The position numbers and the translations under genes were made by a program. From Streptomyces cyaneus (lineage in GTDB: Bacteria > Actinomycetota > Actinomycetes > Streptomycetales > Streptomycetaceae): a DNA stretch of 64,000 bases. Of the stretch, positions 23,088 through 31,139 are shown in pieces. How positions within the stretch are numbered: position 1 is the stretch's first letter; each line of letters opens with the position of its first letter. Below the pieces are notes generated by a model. That model saw only the letters and a program-made list of their open reading frames with translations, made no database searches and was not told the DNA's origin. The DNA lies in NCBI RefSeq assembly GCF_004028635.1, contig NZ_RQJW01000021.1, forward strand, positions 62,001-126,000, given 5' to 3'.

Positions 23088-24767
23088 ATGGGGACGCAGA
23101 CCGTACGGGTGACGGCACGGCCCGAGCGGACCAGAGAGCCCGGACGAGTGGTCGTCGACTGGCTGACCACCACCGACCACAAGAAGATCGGCCATCTCTA
23201 CCTGATCACGTCCTTCGGGTTCTTCCTGGCCGGCGGCGTCATGGCCCTGCTGATGCGGGCCGAGCTGGCTCGGCCCGGGATGCAGTTGCTGAGCAACGAG
23301 CAGTTCAACCAGCTGTTCACCATGCACGGCACGATCATGCTGCTGCTCTTCGCGACGCCGACCTTCGCGGGCTTCGCCAACGAGCTGATGCCGCTGCAGA
23401 TCGGCGCCCCGGACGTCGCCTTCCCACGGCTGAACATGTTCTCGTACTGGCTCTTCCTGTTCGGCGGCCTGATCGTGATGGGCTCGCTGATCGTGCCGGA
23501 CGGGCCGGCCGCGTTCGGCTGGTTCGCCTACGCGCCGCTCAACAGCCTGGAGCGCTCGCCCGGCATCGGCCCCGACCTGTGGATCATGGGCCTCGCGCTG
23601 GCCGGCTTCGGCACCATCCTCGGCGCGGTCAACTTCATCACCACGATCATCGGGATGCGTGCCCCCGGCATGACCATGTTCCGGATGCCGATCTTCGTGT
23701 GGAACACGCTGTTCACGTCGATCCTGATCCTGATGGCGTTCCCGGTGCTGGCGGCGGCGCTGCTGGTGCTGGAGGCGGACCGCCGGTTCGGCTCGGTGGT
23801 GTTCGACGCAGGCAACGGCGGGGCGCTGCTGTGGCAGCACCTGTTCTGGTTCTTCGGCCATCCCGAGGTGTACATCATCGCGCTGCCGTTCTTCGGCATC
23901 ATCAGCGAGATCATCCCGGTCTTCTCGCGCAAGCCGATGTTCGGCTATCTGACGCTGGTCGCGGCGACGATGGCGATCACCGGTCTGTCGGTGGTGGTGT
24001 GGGCGCACCACATGTTCGTCACGGGCGCGGTCTTGCTGCCGTTCTTCTCCTTCATGAGCTTCCTGATCGCGGTGCCGACCGGCGTGAAGTTCTTCAACTG
24101 GACCGGCACCATGATCAAGGGCTCGCTGTCCTTCGAGACACCCATGCTGTGGGCGACCGGCTTCCTTGTGACGTTCCTGTTCGGCGGGCTGACCGGGGTG
24201 ATCCTGGCGTCGCCGCCGATGGACTTCCACGTCTCCGACTCGTACTTCGTCGTCGCCCACTTCCACTACGTCGTCTTCGGCACCGTCGTCTTCGCGATCT
24301 TCGCCGGGTTCCACTTCTGGTGGCCCAAGTTCACCGGGAAGATGCTCGACGAACGCCTCGGCAAGATCCACTTCTGGACGCTGTTCGTCGGCTTCCACAC
24401 CACGTTCCTGGTGCAGCACTGGCTGGGCGCGGAGGGCATGCCGCGCCGGTACGCCGACTATCTCGCCGCCGACGGCTTCACGGCACTGAACACGATCTCG
24501 ACGATCGGCGCGTTCCTGCTCGGCCTGTCGACGCTGCCGTTCCTCTACAACGTGTGGAAGACCGCCAAGTACGGCAAGAAGGTCGAGGTCGACGACCCCT
24601 GGGGCTACGGCCGCTCCCTGGAGTGGGCGACCTCCTGCCCTCCGCCGCGGCACAACTTCAGCTCGCTGCCGCGGATCCGCTCCGAGTCCCCGGCGTTCGA
24701 TCTGCACCACCCGGCGCACGCGTTGGAGGCTCCGCAGCCCGAGCCGAAGAGCGAGCAAGCCCCCTAG
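23088..24767 (+). CDS. ctaD: Cytochrome c oxidase subunit I (aa3 type), orphan copy
   Basis: A 559-residue, 12-TM heme-copper oxidase subunit starting MGTQTVRVTARPERTREPG. Visible landmarks are MHGTIMLLLFATP (heme a ligand His), WFFGHPEVYIIALP (CuB His cross-linked to Tyr), WAHHMF (two CuB His) and VVAHFHYVVFG (heme a3 and heme a His). It is the terminal electron acceptor that reduces O2 and pumps protons. Subunits II and III and the bc1 genes are not in the neighbourhood, so this is a stand-alone copy, as seen for extra ctaD genes in Streptomyces. Its 3' end overlaps the convergent gene at 24658 by 110 bp. Confidence 0.93.
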   Translation: MGTQTVRVTARPERTREPGRVVVDWLTTTDHKKIGHLYLITSFGFFLAGGVMALLMRAELARPGMQLLSNEQFNQLFTMHGTIMLLLFATPTFAGFANELMPLQIGAPDVAFPRLNMFSYWLFLFGGLIVMGSLIVPDGPAAFGWFAYAPLNSLERSPGIGPDLWIMGLALAGFGTILGAVNFITTIIGMRAPGMTMFRMPIFVWNTLFTSILILMAFPVLAAALLVLEADRRFGSVVFDAGNGGALLWQHLFWFFGHPEVYIIALPFFGIISEIIPVFSRKPMFGYLTLVAATMAITGLSVVVWAHHMFVTGAVLLPFFSFMSFLIAVPTGVKFFNWTGTMIKGSLSFETPMLWATGFLVTFLFGGLTGVILASPPMDFHVSDSYFVVAHFHYVVFGTVVFAIFAGFHFWWPKFTGKMLDERLGKIHFWTLFVGFHTTFLVQHWLGAEGMPRRYADYLAADGFTALNTISTIGAFLLGLSTLPFLYNVWKTAKYGKKVEVDDPWGYGRSLEWATSCPPPRHNFSSLPRIRSESPAFDLHHPAHALEAPQPEPKSEQAP

Positions 24768-25137
24768 CTAAAGGCGTGGCCGGCACCCGGCACTCCACGC
24801 TCAGGTTGCCCTGGCGGGTCTCGTACGGGACTCGGGAAGCGAGGGAGTGCACCTTCATGGCACCCGGAGCCAAGCGGTGCGGCTCCCCCTCCGTCACCCG
24901 TGCGTACGCGTCCCAGTGGCCCTCCGGCAGAGCGACACTGCTCGGCAGCGCGGCGCGCAGGCGGCCCGTCGTGGCCGGGGTCAGGGGCAGGGTGACCTCC
25001 TCGTGGCCCTCGCGGTGGCGCAGGACCAGGTGGGCCGTTTCGGTGACCCCGGCCGAGGTGACGTCGAAGGTCAGCCCGCCGGCCGAATCCGCGATGCAGT
25101 CGGCACGCAGGGGTACTGCCTGCGACACGGGCGTCAT
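24658..25137 (-). CDS. Hypothetical beta-rich protein overlapping ctaD
   Basis: A 159-residue product starting MTPVSQAVPLRADCIADSAGG. Residues 15-115 look like a beta-sandwich: LTFDVTSAGVTETAHLVLRHREGHEEVTLPLTP, LRAALPSSVALPEGHWDAYARVTEGEPHRLAPG, VPYETRQGNLSVECRV. Similar text occurs as a C-terminal module of Streptomyces sugar-modifying transferases; here it stands alone. The last 35 or so residues (RGLARSSARAAEPPT...) are antisense to the end of ctaD and have no family character, so the protein may have lost its original stop. It follows the binding-protein gene after 69 bp and is probably in that transcript. The function is unknown. Confidence 0.6.
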   Translation of the reverse strand: MTPVSQAVPLRADCIADSAGGLTFDVTSAGVTETAHLVLRHREGHEEVTLPLTPATTGRLRAALPSSVALPEGHWDAYARVTEGEPHRLAPGAMKVHSLASRVPYETRQGNLSVECRVPATPLARGLARSSARAAEPPTRAPGGADRTPGTRSGSAAAS

Positions 25138-25169
25138 ACGCTGCGGTTCCTCCCTCGGCTCTGTGCTCT

Positions 25170-25184
25170 GTCGGTTGGACCGAC
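25170..25184 (-). terminator. Small hairpin between binding-protein and downstream genes
   Basis: GTCGGT-tgg-ACCGAC (25170-25184) is a perfect 6-bp stem with a 3-nt loop in the 69-bp gap after the binding-protein stop. It may attenuate read-through. Confidence 0.3.
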
Positions 25185-25206
25185 GATGCGGCCTTTTGGT
25201 TGCCCC

Positions 25207-26502
25207 TCACGGCTGATACGACAACTGAGGGACCTCGAAGCACGTGTTGTTCATGTCCCCTTGGGAGACCCAGCCCCTGTCGTCCTCCCAGCGGGCCACC
25301 GACAGACAGGTACGGCGGCTCTTCGGCGGCTCGGCCAGTCGCTCGAACCTGACCGGGATCAGCAGGCCGTCGGCGGTGTATCCCTGGCTGCGGTTCATGA
25401 AGTCGTCGACACACACGCGCGTGATGCCCTGCTCGGCACACGACTTCGCCGCGTCCGTGAACCACATCGCCGCAGCCCAGCCCTCCAACTGCCACTGGGA
25501 GTGCGCCTTCAGCCCCTTGGTGGCGTCCCGGAACTCCCGTACGGCGTCCTGGTCCGTGTCCTCGTGGTTGCGGGACGACCCGGTCGCCCACAGGGCGTTG
25601 CGGCAGCGCGGGGAGTCCTTGTAGTCCTCGGCGACGGTGGACGTCCAGTTCTGTACGTTCGTGACCTTGGCGGTGACCTCGGCGCCGACGTCGTCCATCG
25701 CTTGGCACAGCCGGGCGTTGCCGTGGGTGTCGATGGCGTCGAAGACGAGGTCGGCGCCCTGCTCCTTCAGATCGGCCGCCACCGCGCGGAAGTTGGGCAG
25801 CGCGAAGTCGACCTGCTCGGTGACCACCTTGTAGCCCTCGGCCTTCAGCCCCCGCTCGACGAGCCGGGCGTAGGCGGCGGACGCGGGCTGGTTGTAGGAG
25901 ACGACGGCGGCCGTGCGGGCGCCGTGCTCGCGCTTGAAGTAGCGGTAGACCTCCGTGCCGCCGTACTGCTTGCCGTCCCAGCCGGTCGTGCCGTCGCGGG
26001 GCGCGAGGCTGCCGTAGATGCCGTACAGGTGCGAGTAGGTGTCGTAGGCGGCCCCGATGGGCTGGCCGCCGATGTCGGGCACGCGTGCGCGTGAGACGCG
26101 CTCGGCGCCCGCGTAGTCCAGGGCGGTGGTGGCGACCAGGGCGACGACCTTCTCCTCGTCGATCAGCTCGTGCACGCACTCGTTGTTGCCGACGCCGCTG
26201 CCGCCGTCGTCGCACTCGCGCACCTCGACGCGGCGGCCGTCGATGCCGCCGCGCGCGTTGAGGCGCTCGAACCAGGCCTTGGCCCCGTCGCGCGGGCCGG
26301 TGAAGGCACTGCCGCCGACCGGGCTGGTGGCGCTGGTGATGATGCCGACCCGGACCGGGCTGCGGTCCGCTGCGGGCGCCGAGGGCGTGCCGCGGTCGCG
26401 ATGCTCGAAGTCGCTCTCCGGCAGCCTGCTGCCGCACGCCGTACTCAGAGCCAGCACCACCACGGCGATCGCCGCCTCAGCACCCCGGGATCGGCGACCC
26501 AT
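25207..26502 (-). CDS. Branched-chain amino-acid-type ABC transporter binding lipoprotein
   Basis: A 431-residue precursor. The signal peptide ends in the lipobox LSTACG (Cys about residue 23). A type I periplasmic-binding fold follows: VRVGIITSATSPVGGSAFTGPRDGAKAWFERLNARGGIDGR, VVALVATTALDYAGAERVS, AAVVSYNQPASAAYARLVERGLKAEGYKVV, DLVFDAIDTHGNARLCQAMDD. This is the LivJ/LivK-like Peripla_BP_6 family; the true ligand is unknown. It is encoded divergently from the permease and ATPase genes at 27670 and 30441, which lack their own binding protein, so they probably form one system. The start overlaps the preceding lipoprotein gene by 26 bp. Confidence 0.88.
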   Translation of the reverse strand: MGRRSRGAEAAIAVVVLALSTACGSRLPESDFEHRDRGTPSAPAADRSPVRVGIITSATSPVGGSAFTGPRDGAKAWFERLNARGGIDGRRVEVRECDDGGSGVGNNECVHELIDEEKVVALVATTALDYAGAERVSRARVPDIGGQPIGAAYDTYSHLYGIYGSLAPRDGTTGWDGKQYGGTEVYRYFKREHGARTAAVVSYNQPASAAYARLVERGLKAEGYKVVTEQVDFALPNFRAVAADLKEQGADLVFDAIDTHGNARLCQAMDDVGAEVTAKVTNVQNWTSTVAEDYKDSPRCRNALWATGSSRNHEDTDQDAVREFRDATKGLKAHSQWQLEGWAAAMWFTDAAKSCAEQGITRVCVDDFMNRSQGYTADGLLIPVRFERLAEPPKSRRTCLSVARWEDDRGWVSQGDMNNTCFEVPQLSYQP

Positions 26503-27037
26503 TGCCGCTCAACTGGACCAGAGCGCACAGTGTCTTGGCGGACACCTTCCAGGTGCCGTCCTGTTCGACCGCGGTCCCGGAGGCGTTCGGCAGGGCGGTC
26601 GCGCCCTTCAGGGTCAGGTCGTACGTCACGTTCGCCTCGGTCGGCGAGGTGAACTCGATCTTGGAGACCGTCGCCTGGACCTGCCCGCCGCGCTCGTCAC
26701 CGCTGAACGCCTGCAGGACCGGCGCCATCTGCTCGCCGTTCTCCAGGACGGTCTGCTTGTCCTCCAGCGCCGTGTCCGGGTCGAAGAACTTCTGCCAGTT
26801 CTGCTTGATCTCCGTCTCGGCAGCCCCGATGTCGGGGGGTGCCGTCGCGGCCGGGGACTGCTCGGTCGGCTCGGTCTGTTCGACGGTCGGCGTCGGCGGC
26901 GTCTCGTTGCCGCCGCCGCCCTCGTCGTCGCTGCAGGCCGCGAGGCCCGGGGCGAGGAAGAGGAGCAGGGCGGCCGCCAGCGCCGCACCCCGCCCCCTGT
27001 GTGCGTTGCTCCGCCTGAGGTCGCTCCCGAGAACCAT
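26477..27037 (-). CDS. Small secreted lipoprotein (low-molecular-weight, NTF2-like)
   Basis: A 186-residue precursor starting MVLGSDLRRSNAHRGR; GTG 27046 is an alternative. The signal peptide ends in lipobox LAACS, then comes a Gly/Glu/Thr/Pro-rich linker and a domain of about 110 residues. That domain reads ETEIKQNWQKFFDPDTALEDKQTVLENGEQMAPVLQAF, QATVSKIEFTSPTEANVTYDLTL, VEQDGTWKVSAKTLCALVQL. The pattern of helices then curved strands ending W-K-V-S-x-x-T-x-C resembles mycobacterial/streptomycete low-MW lipoproteins of NTF2-like fold. It is the first gene of the operon with the binding protein and may be an accessory to that transporter. Confidence 0.8.
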   Translation of the reverse strand: MVLGSDLRRSNAHRGRGAALAAALLLFLAPGLAACSDDEGGGGNETPPTPTVEQTEPTEQSPAATAPPDIGAAETEIKQNWQKFFDPDTALEDKQTVLENGEQMAPVLQAFSGDERGGQVQATVSKIEFTSPTEANVTYDLTLKGATALPNASGTAVEQDGTWKVSAKTLCALVQLSGNGSPIPGC

Positions 27038-27193
27038 CTGGCTCACCACCGGGTGTCGATCCGGGCCGTGTGCGCCCGGTGCTTTCAGGGTCAGCTTGCA
27101 GGAGGCATAGTGCAAGCCATTGGCTGACATGGACAGGCACATGCGCAGAAACCCGCTGCGCGTGCACCGAAACCCGACGTGTGGGAGCCGGCG

Positions 27194-27670
27194 ATGCGGA
27201 CAGCCCGACTGCGGACCGTGCACCCCGCCCTGTGGGCCGGCTGGGCCGCGCTCGCGGCGGGCGCGGTGCTGTGCGTCATCGGCTGGTACGGCATCTCCGG
27301 CGAGCGGTTCGCCGAGCGGCAGCTGCCGTATCTCGCGTCCTGCACGGTCCCCGGCGCCGCGCTGATCATCGCCGGGGCGGTGCTGCTGACCCACGGCCGG
27401 GGCGCGCTCGCCGCCGCGCGCGTGGAGGAGCTGTACGGCCTCCTGGTCGCCGCAGAGCCCGCCGACACGGAGGAGTCCGGGCAGGCGGCCGGGGCGCCGC
27501 TCGCGGTCAGCGGGGACCTGCTGATGGTGCCCGGCGGCACCCTCTGGCACCGCGCGGACTGCCCGCTGGTCGCCGGGAAGGTGGAGGCGGTTCCGGTCGA
27601 TGCGAAGCTGGTGAGGAGCGGCGAACTGGGCCCCTGCCCGATCTGTGAACCCGCCGAAGCGGATGACTGA
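27194..27670 (+). CDS. Membrane protein with Ada-type zinc-site C-terminus
   Basis: A 158-residue protein (start ATG 27194, GGGAG upstream; the frame is open five codons earlier). Two TM helices (about 16-37 and 56-76) are followed by a cytosolic part that ends LWHRADCPLVAGKVEAV...LGPCPICEP. His-x3-Cys plus Cys-x2-Cys in this spacing recalls the zinc site of Ada-type and related small domains. It overlaps the LivHMG start by 1 bp (TGATG), so it is translationally coupled to the transporter. Its role in the transporter is unknown. Confidence 0.75.
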   Translation: MRTARLRTVHPALWAGWAALAAGAVLCVIGWYGISGERFAERQLPYLASCTVPGAALIIAGAVLLTHGRGALAAARVEELYGLLVAAEPADTEESGQAAGAPLAVSGDLLMVPGGTLWHRADCPLVAGKVEAVPVDAKLVRSGELGPCPICEPAEADD

Positions 27671-30444
27671 TGTCCTCCCTGACGTACGACCTCACCCTGG
27701 CCGGACTGTCGGTCGGCAGCGCCGCCGCGCTCACCGGAATCGGCCTGATCGTGACGTACCGCGCGACCGGGGTGCTGAACTTCGCGCACGGGGCGATCGC
27801 GATGGTGTGCGCGTATGTGCTGCGGCAGTGCGTGGTGGAGTGGGGCTGGCCGCTGTGGGCGGGCGCGACGGTGACACTGCTGCTGGTCGCGCCCGGGATC
27901 GGGATGGCGCTGGAACGATTCGTCTTCCGGCCGCTCGCGGTCCTGGGCAGCGACCCGGCGCAGACCCTGGTCGCGTCCATCGGGGTGTTCGTGCTGCTGG
28001 TGGGCGGCGCGGCGCTGCTATGGGGTCAGGGGGCGCGGGACGACGCACCGGAGCTGGTGTCGGCGGATCCGTGGGGCCAGCTGGCGGTGGCGCTGCTGCT
28101 CGCTGCCGCCGTCGGCGCGGTGATCCGCTGGACGCGCTTCGGCCGTGAGCTGCGTGCCGTGGTCGACGACCGCCAACTGGCCGTCCTCGGGGGCATCGAC
28201 GCGGACCGGGTGGCGGCGGCCGGCTGGGCGTTCGGCTCGTTCACGGCGGGCCTGACCGGCGTACTGCTGGCGCCGTACGTCCGCCTGGACCCGTACGGCC
28301 TGCCGCTGCTGGTCATGGAGGTGGTGGCGGTAGCGGTGGCCGCGAGGATGCGCAGCCTGCCGATCGCGGTGGTGGCCGCGCTGGCCATCGGTGTGGCCCA
28401 GAGCCAGCTGACGCGCCTGCACCCGTCGGGCTGGGGCGCGCCCCTCCTGCAGGCCATCAGCACGAACCTCTTCGTCGTGGCCCTGCTGATCGCGGCCCTG
28501 GCCCTCCCCCGCGTCGGCACCCGCGACGCCCTGCCCCGCACGGCCACCGCGCGCGTGCCGACGCCGCCGGGCGCCTGGATCGTGGCGGCGGTGCTGTTCC
28601 TGCTCCCCCTGGGCTTCGCGGGCTCGGACCTGCATACGTCGGTGCAGGTGCCGGCGCTGGCCGTGGTGCTGCTGTCCCTGGTCGTCGTCACGGGCCGCGG
28701 CGGCCAGATCTCCCTCGGCCAGGCGGCGTACGCGGGCCTGGGCGCCCTGTTCACGGCCCTCCTGGCGGCGGGCCGCTTCCCGGGCGTACCGCGTCTGCCG
28801 GAACTCGCGGCACTGGGGCTGGCGGTCGCCCTCGTGGCCCCCTTGGGGCTCCTCACCGGCTGGCCGGCGATCAGCCGCCGGGGCCTCGCCCTGGCGCTGG
28901 CGACCTTCGCGGTGGGCGTCGGCGTGAGCCGCTTCGTCTTCGCCCAGCCGTACGCGATCTCGGGCCTGTCCCTGGGCCGCCCGGCCGGCTTTGAGGGCGA
29001 CCGCGCGTACTACGTCCTGGAGCTGGCCCTCCTCGCGGCCGCCCTGCTGACGACCTGGCTGCTGCGCCGTGGCCGCACGGGCCGGGCCCTGGCGGCGATG
29101 CGGGACCACGAGGCGGGCGCATCGGCGGCAGGCGTCCAGGTGCCCTCGTTGAAGCTCCTGGCGTTCGTCTCGGGCGCCGCCCTGGCAGCACTGGGCGGCG
29201 GCCTGCTCGGCATGGGCCTACGCGCCTTCGACCCGGCCGCCTACGACCCCGTCCGCGGCCTCCTCTGGTTCGCCGCGGTAGTCGTCCTGGGCGCCGACAG
29301 CACCCTGGGCGCACTGGCCGCGGCCGCCCTCCTGGTGGGCCTGGACGCGGGCGCCCGGGGCGGGGTGGCGGCGGCCCTGATCGGCGTACTGGCGGTACTC
29401 GTGGGCCGCTTCCCCGGGGGGCCGTACGAGGCGTTGCGGGCGACGGCGGGGAGGCTGCGGTTGCGGCGGGGGGCGACTCTCACGGCGCTGGGGGCGGAGG
29501 TACGCAGGCGCCTGCGGCCGGCGCGTCAGCGGACGACGCCACGTCGGACACCGGCGGGCGTGACCGTACTGACGGGCAGCGCGGGCAGCGGAGCCCATGG
29601 CAGGGACCGAACCGCCGCGGCCGCCGACGGCGCTCAGCCCCCGCAGGGGCCACCAGCATCCGACGACGAAAGTTGCACGGGCGGTGCGGGTGGGAACCCG
29701 AACGCGGCCGAAGACCGCGTGCCCACCCACGCACCCGCACCCAACACCGCCCCCCTCACCACCCACCACCTCCAGGCCCGCTACGGCGGCTTCACGGCCC
29801 TCGACGACGTCACCCTCACCATCCCCCCCGGCCACATCACCGCGATCATCGGCCCCAACGGCGCCGGAAAGAGCACCCTGTTCCACTGCCTGGCCGGCAC
29901 CCACCGCCCCGCCCACGGCCAAGTCCTGCTCGGCACCCGGGACATCACCCGCCTGCCCGCACACGCCCGCACCCGCCTCGGCATCGCCCGCACCTTCCAG
30001 CAACTGGCCGTATTCCCCTCCTTGACCGTGGCCGAGAACGTCCGCGTAGGCGCCGAGCACGGCCGAGTCCGAGACCCCGCGGCCGTGGAACGAGCCCTCA
30101 CACTCCTCGACCTCGACGGCCCCGTACGGGCCATGCCCGCCGCCGCCCTGCCCACCGGCACACTGCGCCGCGTCGAACTGGCCCGCGCTCTCGCGGGCAG
30201 CCCGCGCGTGCTGCTGCTCGACGAACCCGCCGCCGGCCTCGACACCGCCGAAGTCACCGCACTGGCCCGGATCCTGAAAGCCCTGGCGGCCGACGGCACG
30301 GCCCTGCTCGTCGTCGAGCACGACCTCGACCTGGTCGCCGACCTCGCCGACACCGTGCACGTCATGGCCGCGGGCCGCATCGTCGCCTCCGGCCCGCCCG
30401 ACCGCGTGCTCGACGTCGCAGGCTCCCAGGAGACGCCCGTATGA
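27670..30444 (+). CDS. Fused LivH-LivM-LivG ABC transporter protein
   Basis: A 924-residue protein combining three normally separate subunits. Residues 1-285 are a LivH permease (GIGLIVTYRATGVLNFAHGAIAM; FGRELRAVVDDRQLAVLGGIDADR). Residues about 300-590 are a LivM permease (GRGGQISLGQAAYAGLGALF; TGRALAAMRDHEAGASAAGVQ). A low-complexity linker (about 590-690) leads to a LivG ATPase with Walker A GPNGAGKS (about 728-735) and Walker B VLLLDEP (about 847). The ABC signature is LPTGTLRR, departing from LSGGQ. It would import branched-chain amino acids or related solutes. LivF follows with a 4-bp overlap. Confidence 0.9.
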   Translation: MSSLTYDLTLAGLSVGSAAALTGIGLIVTYRATGVLNFAHGAIAMVCAYVLRQCVVEWGWPLWAGATVTLLLVAPGIGMALERFVFRPLAVLGSDPAQTLVASIGVFVLLVGGAALLWGQGARDDAPELVSADPWGQLAVALLLAAAVGAVIRWTRFGRELRAVVDDRQLAVLGGIDADRVAAAGWAFGSFTAGLTGVLLAPYVRLDPYGLPLLVMEVVAVAVAARMRSLPIAVVAALAIGVAQSQLTRLHPSGWGAPLLQAISTNLFVVALLIAALALPRVGTRDALPRTATARVPTPPGAWIVAAVLFLLPLGFAGSDLHTSVQVPALAVVLLSLVVVTGRGGQISLGQAAYAGLGALFTALLAAGRFPGVPRLPELAALGLAVALVAPLGLLTGWPAISRRGLALALATFAVGVGVSRFVFAQPYAISGLSLGRPAGFEGDRAYYVLELALLAAALLTTWLLRRGRTGRALAAMRDHEAGASAAGVQVPSLKLLAFVSGAALAALGGGLLGMGLRAFDPAAYDPVRGLLWFAAVVVLGADSTLGALAAAALLVGLDAGARGGVAAALIGVLAVLVGRFPGGPYEALRATAGRLRLRRGATLTALGAEVRRRLRPARQRTTPRRTPAGVTVLTGSAGSGAHGRDRTAAAADGAQPPQGPPASDDESCTGGAGGNPNAAEDRVPTHAPAPNTAPLTTHHLQARYGGFTALDDVTLTIPPGHITAIIGPNGAGKSTLFHCLAGTHRPAHGQVLLGTRDITRLPAHARTRLGIARTFQQLAVFPSLTVAENVRVGAEHGRVRDPAAVERALTLLDLDGPVRAMPAAALPTGTLRRVELARALAGSPRVLLLDEPAAGLDTAEVTALARILKALAADGTALLVVEHDLDLVADLADTVHVMAAGRIVASGPPDRVLDVAGSQETPV

Positions 30445-31139
30445 CCACGATCTCCCTGCGCCACGCGCGCGTGCGCTACGGCCCCCTGGAGGCCCTGCAC
30501 GGCGTCACCTTGGCCGCCCCCGGCCCCGGCCTCACCGTTCTGCTGGGACGCAACGGATCGGGCCGTACGACCGCCCTGCGCGCCCTGGCCGGCACCCTGC
30601 CCCTGTCGGGCGGCGCGGTGGTCTGGGACGGCGCCGACGTGACCCGAATGCCCGCCTACGAGCGGGCCCGCCGCGGACTGTGCCTGGTCCCCGAGCGGCA
30701 GGCGGCGTTCGGCTCCCTCACCGTGCGGGAGAACCTGGAACTCGCGGCCGACTCGTACGACCTCGCCCTCGACGCCTACCCCCGGCTCGCGCCCCTCCTC
30801 GCACGCCGCGCCGGCACCCTCTCCGGCGGCGAGCAGCGCATGCTCGCCCTCTCCCGTGCCCTGCTGGCACGCGCGCGCGTGGTGCTCGTTGACGAGCCGG
30901 CACAGGGCATGTCGCCCACGGTCGCGAACCGTACGTACGAACTGCTGAGCGAACTCGACGCCTGTGTGATCATCGCCGAGCAGCGCCTGCCGCGCGTGCT
31001 GCGCGGCAAGGCGGCGCTCGTCTACGAACTGCGGCGGGGAGCGGTCGTGTTCAGCGGAGAGACCGGCGAGTGGGAGCGCCGTGCAGCGCGCCGAACCGGG
31101 TCGAGCCCTTCCGGATCAGCGTCGAGCCCTTCCGGATGA
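30441..31139 (+). CDS. LivF-type ABC ATPase with Arg in the Walker A motif
   Basis: A 232-residue ATPase starting MTTISLRHARVRYG. It has a Walker A region GRNGSGRTTA (about residues 36-45), signature LSGGEQRML (about 127-135) and Walker B VVLVDEPAQGMSP. The invariant Walker A Lys is Arg, which usually abolishes or strongly lowers ATPase activity, while the signature is intact. In the fused partner the reverse holds (normal Walker A, poor signature). Together the pair may form one functional and one degenerate ATP site. The end carries a repeat (GSSPSGSASSPSG) encoded by two direct 17-bp copies and overlaps the convergent Rpf gene by 89 bp. Confidence 0.85.
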   Translation: MTTISLRHARVRYGPLEALHGVTLAAPGPGLTVLLGRNGSGRTTALRALAGTLPLSGGAVVWDGADVTRMPAYERARRGLCLVPERQAAFGSLTVRENLELAADSYDLALDAYPRLAPLLARRAGTLSGGEQRMLALSRALLARARVVLVDEPAQGMSPTVANRTYELLSELDACVIIAEQRLPRVLRGKAALVYELRRGAVVFSGETGEWERRAARRTGSSPSGSASSPSG

